Source: Bifidobacterium breve (GTDB lineage Bacteria; Actinomycetota; Acidimicrobiia; IMCC26256; PALSA-555). From it: a DNA stretch of 8,168 nt. Made by a program: the position numbers and the translations under genes. Below the pieces are notes generated by a model. The model was not told the origin of the DNA and did not search any database. It saw only the letters and a list, made by a program, of their open reading frames with translations. The DNA is taken from contig CAMDCC010000126.1 in NCBI GenBank assembly GCA_945889545.1, positions 1 to 8,168 on the forward strand, written 5' to 3'. How positions within the stretch are numbered: the stretch's first letter is position 1; each line of letters starts with the position of its first letter. This document shows positions 5,518 to 8,168 of this stretch, one piece after another.

Positions 5518-6533
5518 GAGAGGTGGCGGCCGAGCTGTTGCGACACGGCGGTCACTGCGGCGAGCGCGTGCCGGTAGTCCATGCGCGTGGGTCCGAGCAC
5601 GCCGACGATGCCCGAGGCACCACCTTCGGCTTCGTAGGGCGCGACGACGATCGAGCAGTCGCGCAGCTCGTCGAGCCGGTTCTCGGAGCCGATGCTCACA
5701 GCGACACCGCGATCGAGCAGCTCGCGCACGAGAGAGACCACGACCACCTGACGTTCGAGCATGTCGAGCAGTCGTGCGGCGCCGTCGTTCGTCGAGAACG
5801 CTTCCTGCTCCGCCGCGAGACGGCTGACGCCACCCACATACAGCGGCTCCGACGCGGCTTCCTTCGTCAAGCCGACAAGCGCGTTGTGCGCGATGTCGAC
5901 GACGTCGTCGACCCCTTGATCGCCGGTCGTTGGCGCGTCGGGCAGGTCGACCCACGGACGCCCACGCAGCAAGCCGTCGAGTGCGGCCCCCGCTCCGCTC
6001 ACGCGCCCTTCATCGGCATCGTGGTCGAGGTGGAGCACCTGCTTCTCAACGGCACCGTTCGAGAGCACGGCAACGAGCAACACAACGCGTGCTTGCAGCG
6101 GCACGAGCTGCACGCTGCGCACGACAGCGCTGTCGGGCTCCGGCGCCATGACCATCGCGGCGTGGTGGCTCACGCGCGACAGCATCTGACTGGTCTCGTG
6201 CAACAAGTCTTCGAGTGCCTGGTGTGCTGACGCGAAGAAGTCGGACACCACGCGACGTTGCGTCGGTGGCAGACCACCGGTCGGCGCGTAGCGGTCGACG
6301 AAGAAGCGGTAGCCCTGGTCGGTGGGGACACGGCCGGCCGAGGTGTGGGGCTGGCGGAGATAGCCCTCGCGCTCGAGGACGGTCATCTCATTGCGGACGG
6401 TGGCACTCGAGACCCCGAGGCCGCTGGCCAAGGCGATCGCCTGTGACCCGACGGGCTGGGCCGTCTCCACGTACTCCTCGACCACCGCCTTGAGGATGGC
6501 GGCCTTGCGGTCGTCGAGCTCTGGTTGGTCCAT
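5514..6533 (-). CDS. hrcA: Heat-inducible transcription repressor HrcA
   Basis: HrcA represses class I heat-shock genes by binding CIRCE operators and depends on GroEL for folding. The 339-residue product starts MDQPELDDRKAAILKAVVEE. It has the winged-helix DNA-binding domain (about 8-75, with PVGSQAIALASGLGVSSATV and the family signature QPHTSAGRVPTDQGYRFFVD) and a C-terminal GAF-like dimer domain (IGSEN at 281-285, GVLGPTRMDYRHA at 311-323). The length is normal. ATG at 6533 was chosen because GTGGAG lies about 8 bases upstream and family homology begins there; the frame is open further upstream, but through the CIRCE operator and into the anti-sigma gene. A CIRCE element 65 bp upstream implies autoregulation. 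The stop overlaps the dnaJ GTG by 4 bp, giving an hrcA-dnaJ(-rsmE) operon. Confidence 0.96.
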   Translation of the reverse strand: MDQPELDDRKAAILKAVVEEYVETAQPVGSQAIALASGLGVSSATVRNEMTVLEREGYLRQPHTSAGRVPTDQGYRFFVDRYAPTGGLPPTQRRVVSDFFASAHQALEDLLHETSQMLSRVSHHAAMVMAPEPDSAVVRSVQLVPLQARVVLLVAVLSNGAVEKQVLHLDHDADEGRVSGAGAALDGLLRGRPWVDLPDAPTTGDQGVDDVVDIAHNALVGLTKEAASEPLYVGGVSRLAAEQEAFSTNDGAARLLDMLERQVVVVSLVRELLDRGVAVSIGSENRLDELRDCSIVVAPYEAEGGASGIVGVLGPTRMDYRHALAAVTAVSQQLGRHLS

Positions 6534-6557
6534 GAGGTTGCTCCACCTACGCCCCGG

Positions 6558-6590
6558 GGCTGGGTCCAGGCTGGGTCCAAACTGGGTTGG
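6558..6590 (-). repeat. 11-bp tandem repeat in the hrcA leader
   Basis: On the minus strand TGGACCCAGCC occurs twice back to back (6579-6569 and 6568-6558), preceded by a degenerate third copy (6590-6580, CCAACCCAGTT). The array lies between CIRCE and the hrcA ribosome binding site, so it would be part of the 5' untranslated leader. It is followed by a 10-bp palindrome GCCCCGGGGC at 6551-6560. No function is evident; slippage-generated repeats or an mRNA structure are possible. Confidence 0.8.
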
Positions 6591-6597
6591 GGACGCG

Positions 6598-6624
6598 TTG
6601 GCACTCGATGTTATCGAGTGCCAA
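6598..6624. promoter_or_regulatory. CIRCE operator (HrcA binding site)
   Basis: TTGGCACTC, nine bases, GAGTGCCAA: a perfect 9-9-9 inverted repeat. It differs from the classic TTAGCACTC-N9-GAGTGCTAA only by one symmetric base pair per arm. It lies between the anti-sigma stop and hrcA, so HrcA almost certainly represses its own operon from here. Confidence 0.97.
6608..6613 (-). promoter_or_regulatory. Probable -10 element of hrcA inside the CIRCE spacer
   Basis: The CIRCE spacer reads GATAACATC on the minus strand and contains TAACAT, a TAnnnT -10 hexamer. Transcription would start in or just after the second CIRCE arm, so HrcA binding would directly block RNA polymerase. No clear -35 is seen. 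The leader would be roughly 70-75 nt. Confidence 0.5.
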
Positions 6625-6657
6625 CACCAACGCCTCGCGGCTCGGCGAATGCCTTCC

Positions 6658-7440
6658 CTATGCGAACACGCCCTCCAGCACATGGCGGCCATGGGGCTGC
6701 ACCACCCCCGAGGCGTCTTCCTCGGTGATCGCGAAGCCCCTGGCGTCGGCGGGTGCACGGAACGCCGCGAGGACCACGTCGCGACCGAGCACGCCGGCCG
6801 ACACCATCGTGGTGGTCTCGCTCGGTCCCGTCATCGCCCAGAGCTGGTAGGTCCGCCCGCTCGGGAGTCGGGGCAGCGCAACCGACATGAGGTAGCCCGC
6901 GCCGTCGGGCATCGTCACGAGCGTGGCGGCCGCGCCGCCACCCGGTGATTCACCCGGTGATTCGCCGGATGATTCGAGGTACAACGTGTGCGACCGTGGA
7001 TCGGCCATGGCGGCAAGCGCGGCGCGGCGCGTGCCGTCGCGCACCATGGCACTTGCGACCGCCGCGAGCCGATCGTCTTGACGTTCCATCTTGTCGGAGA
7101 GCACGACCGCAGTGATCGTGGCTGCGGCGACACTCGCCGCGGCAATCCCCGCGGTGACGCGCAGCGCGAAGCTGCGGCGGCGGCGGCGGAGTGGCAACAC
7201 GAGGGGTGGCGGCTCTTCCCCAAGTGCCTCTTCGATGCGAGCCCACACGTCCGGTGGCGCTTCAACGCCGGTGTGAGACAAGAAGGCAGCGGTCTCCTGG
7301 AGTGCTGCAAGCTCTTCGCGAGCTTCCGGTGCTCGATCGAGCCATTCCTCGAGCTGCGAGCGCTCGTCGCCGTCGACCGCGTCGAGGGCGTACGCGCCGA
7401 GCAGCTCGTGGAGCTCGCGGGGACTCAACTCTCGTCCCAC
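6658..7440 (-). CDS. rskA: RskA-like anti-sigma factor (membrane-anchored)
   Basis: This 260-residue protein follows the sigma gene with a 16-bp overlap. The N-terminal cytoplasmic anti-sigma domain (about 5-75) has ELHELLGAYALDAVDGDERSQLEEWL as in RskA. A basic patch LRRRRRS precedes one membrane helix (about 92-114). The outer C-terminal domain contains the RskA-type stretch YLMSVALPRLPSGRTYQLWAM (183-203) and ends near residue 260. Such proteins hold the sigma factor at the membrane and release it after regulated proteolysis. The position normally holding a zinc-binding CxxC has RAPEAREEL, without cysteines, so this is a non-zinc version. A GESPG-type linker (156-168) is encoded by a 12-bp repeat. 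The GTG start at 7440 has GGAGATGGGGGA just upstream. Family call strong; the triggering signal and exact partner specificity are inferred from gene order. Confidence 0.85.
   Translation of the reverse strand: MGRELSPRELHELLGAYALDAVDGDERSQLEEWLDRAPEAREELAALQETAAFLSHTGVEAPPDVWARIEEALGEEPPPLVLPLRRRRRSFALRVTAGIAAASVAAATITAVVLSDKMERQDDRLAAVASAMVRDGTRRAALAAMADPRSHTLYLESSGESPGESPGGGAAATLVTMPDGAGYLMSVALPRLPSGRTYQLWAMTGPSETTTMVSAGVLGRDVVLAAFRAPADARGFAITEEDASGVVQPHGRHVLEGVFA
6939..6974 (-). repeat. 12-bp tandem repeat (3 units) coding for ESPG repeats in the anti-sigma factor
   Basis: On the plus strand CACCCGGTGATT occurs twice exactly and is followed by CGCCGGATGATT. In the gene's frame the units read ESSG, ESPG, ESPG (residues 156-167). 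This forms a flexible acidic linker on the outer side of the membrane before the RskA domain. The repeat length keeps the reading frame. Confidence 0.92.
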
Positions 7441-8021
7441 GGTCCCCCATCTCCGGTCGCGCCGCTGGCCACCAACGTGGTTCGCAATCGCGTGAGGCCG
7501 GCGCGGATCCGGCTCTTCACGGTTCCCTCGGGTTCGCCCAGCAGCTCGGCAACCTCGCGGTACGAATGCCCGCCGAAGTATGCGAGCTCGATCGCCGCGC
7601 GTTCCGGTTCCTGGAGATCGGCGAGCGCGGCTCGCACGTTCTCGCCCAGGGTGAGCTGCTCGACTTCGCGTTCGAGGTCGTAGGTCTCGATGGTGCGGCG
7701 CCGGGCGTCGCGCTCTTCCCGCGAGCGGCGCGACGACTCTGCTCGCACGAGATCCACACTCCGCCCGTGCGTCTGAGCGAGGAGGAACGCCCGGAGCGAT
7801 CCTCGCTCGGGATCGAACTTCTCGGGTTGGTTCCAGAGCCGGAGGAACACCTCTTGCACGACGTCTTCGGCCAGCGTGCGCGACTTGAGGATCCGCAGCG
7901 CGAGGCCAAATGTGGCGCCGGCGTGGCGCCGGTAGATCTCAGCCAGCGCAGCCTGATGGAACCGGCCGATGGCGACGACGAGCTGCGCGTCGCTGGCCGC
8001 CCGTGGATCCTCAGAGCTCAC
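7425..8021 (-). CDS. sigK: ECF RNA polymerase sigma factor, SigK-like
   Basis: The 198-residue product is an extracytoplasmic-function sigma factor. The sigma2 region spans about 25-92 (ALAEIYRRHA, LAEDVVQEVFLRLW at 50-63, GSLRAFLLAQTHGRSVDLVRAE). The sigma4 region spans about 135-186, with helix-turn-helix HSYREVAELLGEPEGTVKSRIRAGLTRLR. Pairing with an RskA-like anti-sigma gene and a SigK-type promoter upstream argue for the SigK group. GTG at 8021 was chosen for two reasons: GAGAAGG lies 8 bases upstream, and the GTG at 8096 that opens the longest frame lies upstream of the predicted -10 element and so would not be transcribed from that promoter. GTG at 8030 is a close alternative. The last codons overlap the start of the anti-sigma gene. 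The sigma call is firm; the symbol rests on family resemblance and context. Confidence 0.85.
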   Translation of the reverse strand: MSSEDPRAASDAQLVVAIGRFHQAALAEIYRRHAGATFGLALRILKSRTLAEDVVQEVFLRLWNQPEKFDPERGSLRAFLLAQTHGRSVDLVRAESSRRSREERDARRRTIETYDLEREVEQLTLGENVRAALADLQEPERAAIELAYFGGHSYREVAELLGEPEGTVKSRIRAGLTRLRTTLVASGATGDGGPWDES

Positions 8022-8042
8022 TCTGCTCACCTTCTCGGAAGG

Positions 8043-8087
8043 GCCGTGTGGCCGCACATGGTGCCGTGTGGGTGACGTGTGCACATG
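8043..8087. repeat. Compound direct repeat in the sigma-factor leader
   Basis: On the plus strand GCCGTGTGG occurs at 8043-8051 and 8063-8071, and each copy is followed by GCACATG (8054-8060 and 8081-8087). The two composite units lie between the predicted -10 element and the start codon of the sigma gene. They could be binding sites for a regulator or part of a leader structure; chance in GC-rich DNA is not excluded. Confidence 0.5.
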
Positions 8088-8115
8088 ATTCGACACGCAG
8101 GATGTCCCTGGATGG
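8087..8115 (-). promoter_or_regulatory. SigK-type promoter of the sigma/anti-sigma operon
   Basis: On the minus strand CCATCC (8115-8110) is followed by 16 bases and then TCGAATC (8093-8087). Mycobacterial SigK promoters are described as CCATCC, about 16-17 bases, then CCGAATC. Here 12 of 13 defined bases agree. An ECF factor with an RskA-type partner commonly transcribes its own gene, so this is probably an autoregulatory promoter, with transcription starting near 8078-8081. It also decides between the possible start codons of the sigma gene. Confidence 0.65.
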
Positions 8116-8118
8116 CTC

Positions 8119-8124
8119 TACTCT
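8119..8124 (+). promoter_or_regulatory. Possible -10 element of the divergent rightward gene
   Basis: TACTCT on the plus strand ends 7 bases before the GTG at 8132, the spacing expected for a leaderless transcript. No Shine-Dalgarno sequence precedes that GTG. The region lies back to back with the sigma-gene promoter, so the two promoters would overlap or compete. No convincing -35 is seen. Confidence 0.35.
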
Positions 8125-8131
8125 GCCGCTC

Positions 8132-8168
8132 GTGCGCATCGCTACCGCCGCCAACGCCGCGCTGGCTC
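8132..8168 (+). CDS. Start of a divergent gene, product unknown (cut by the right edge)
   Basis: From GTG at 8132 the frame reads VRIATAANAALA to the window edge with no stop. This 12-residue start is too short to identify a family. Support comes from the direction away from the sigma gene and from the TACTCT hexamer placed for leaderless transcription. It could be a gene start or an incidental short frame. Confidence 0.4.
   Translation, partial: MRIATAANAALA

Noticed and set aside
5518..5955. Upstream extension of the dnaJ frame into hrcA
   Set aside because: The J domain begins at SDYYELLGV just after GTG 5517. The extension is Arg-rich shadow sequence within hrcA.
6534..6758. Upstream extension of hrcA, 75 codons longer than the chosen start
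   Set aside because: It would read through the CIRCE operator and promoter and into the anti-sigma gene. Family homology and a ribosome binding site support ATG at 6533.
7440..8021. A novel multi-gene defence or mobile system anywhere in the window
   Set aside because: All complete genes fall into known housekeeping or regulatory families in a conserved order. No transposase, integrase, nuclease-defence domain or att-like repeat was seen.
8022..8096. Longer sigma-factor start at GTG 8096
   Set aside because: That codon lies upstream of the predicted -10 element, the extra residues resemble no sigma region, and a Shine-Dalgarno precedes GTG 8021.

Overview
The window looks like chromosome from a high-GC actinobacterium. 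The evidence is the G/C-rich third positions, frequent GTG starts, and the gene order hrcA-dnaJ-rsmE-...-phoH-ybeY-CNNM/CorC-era, which is typical of Actinomycetota. A BldD-type regulator and a SigK/RskA-type sigma/anti-sigma pair point the same way. A deep-branching class such as Acidimicrobiia is possible, but that is a guess. Nearly everything is read from the minus strand, so the layout below runs from the right end to the left.

Right end (about 6658-8168). A divergent plus-strand gene begins at 8132 and runs off the window. Facing left is an ECF sigma factor (7425-8021), overlapped by its membrane-anchored RskA-like anti-sigma factor (6658-7440). A sequence very close to the published mycobacterial SigK promoter lies upstream of the sigma gene. 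It suggests autoregulation and also decides the start codon.

Middle (3613-6624). This is a heat-shock/translation cluster. A perfect CIRCE operator (6598-6624) with a -10-like hexamer in its spacer precedes hrcA (repressor). hrcA overlaps dnaJ (J-domain co-chaperone) by 4 bp. After 36 bp comes rsmE (16S rRNA m3U1498 methyltransferase), whose start region is a 13-bp sequence present three times.

Left (1-3605). A BldD-like regulator (3043-3531) keeps the c-di-GMP-binding signature of BldD and has a candidate BldD box upstream. After a 61-bp gap comes a tightly coupled set, phoH-ybeY-CNNM/CorC-era, in which every junction is a 4-bp GTGA/ATGA overlap. PhoH, YbeY and Era are linked to RNA metabolism and ribosome maturation. 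Era is cut by the window edge and carries an N-terminal pentapeptide repeat encoded by a 15-bp tandem array.

Overall this is a conserved housekeeping/stress region and not a mobile or defence island. No tRNA, rRNA, IS element, CRISPR array or phage gene is visible. The unusual signals are regulatory or repetitive: the BldD/c-di-GMP regulator placed inside the cluster, the SigK-like autoregulated promoter, and several very short tandem repeats at gene starts, leaders and linkers. Two of those repeats, about 4 kb apart, share an 11-bp core. There is no gene-free stretch longer than 300 bases; the longest intergenic spaces are about 110-125 bp and are described as features.
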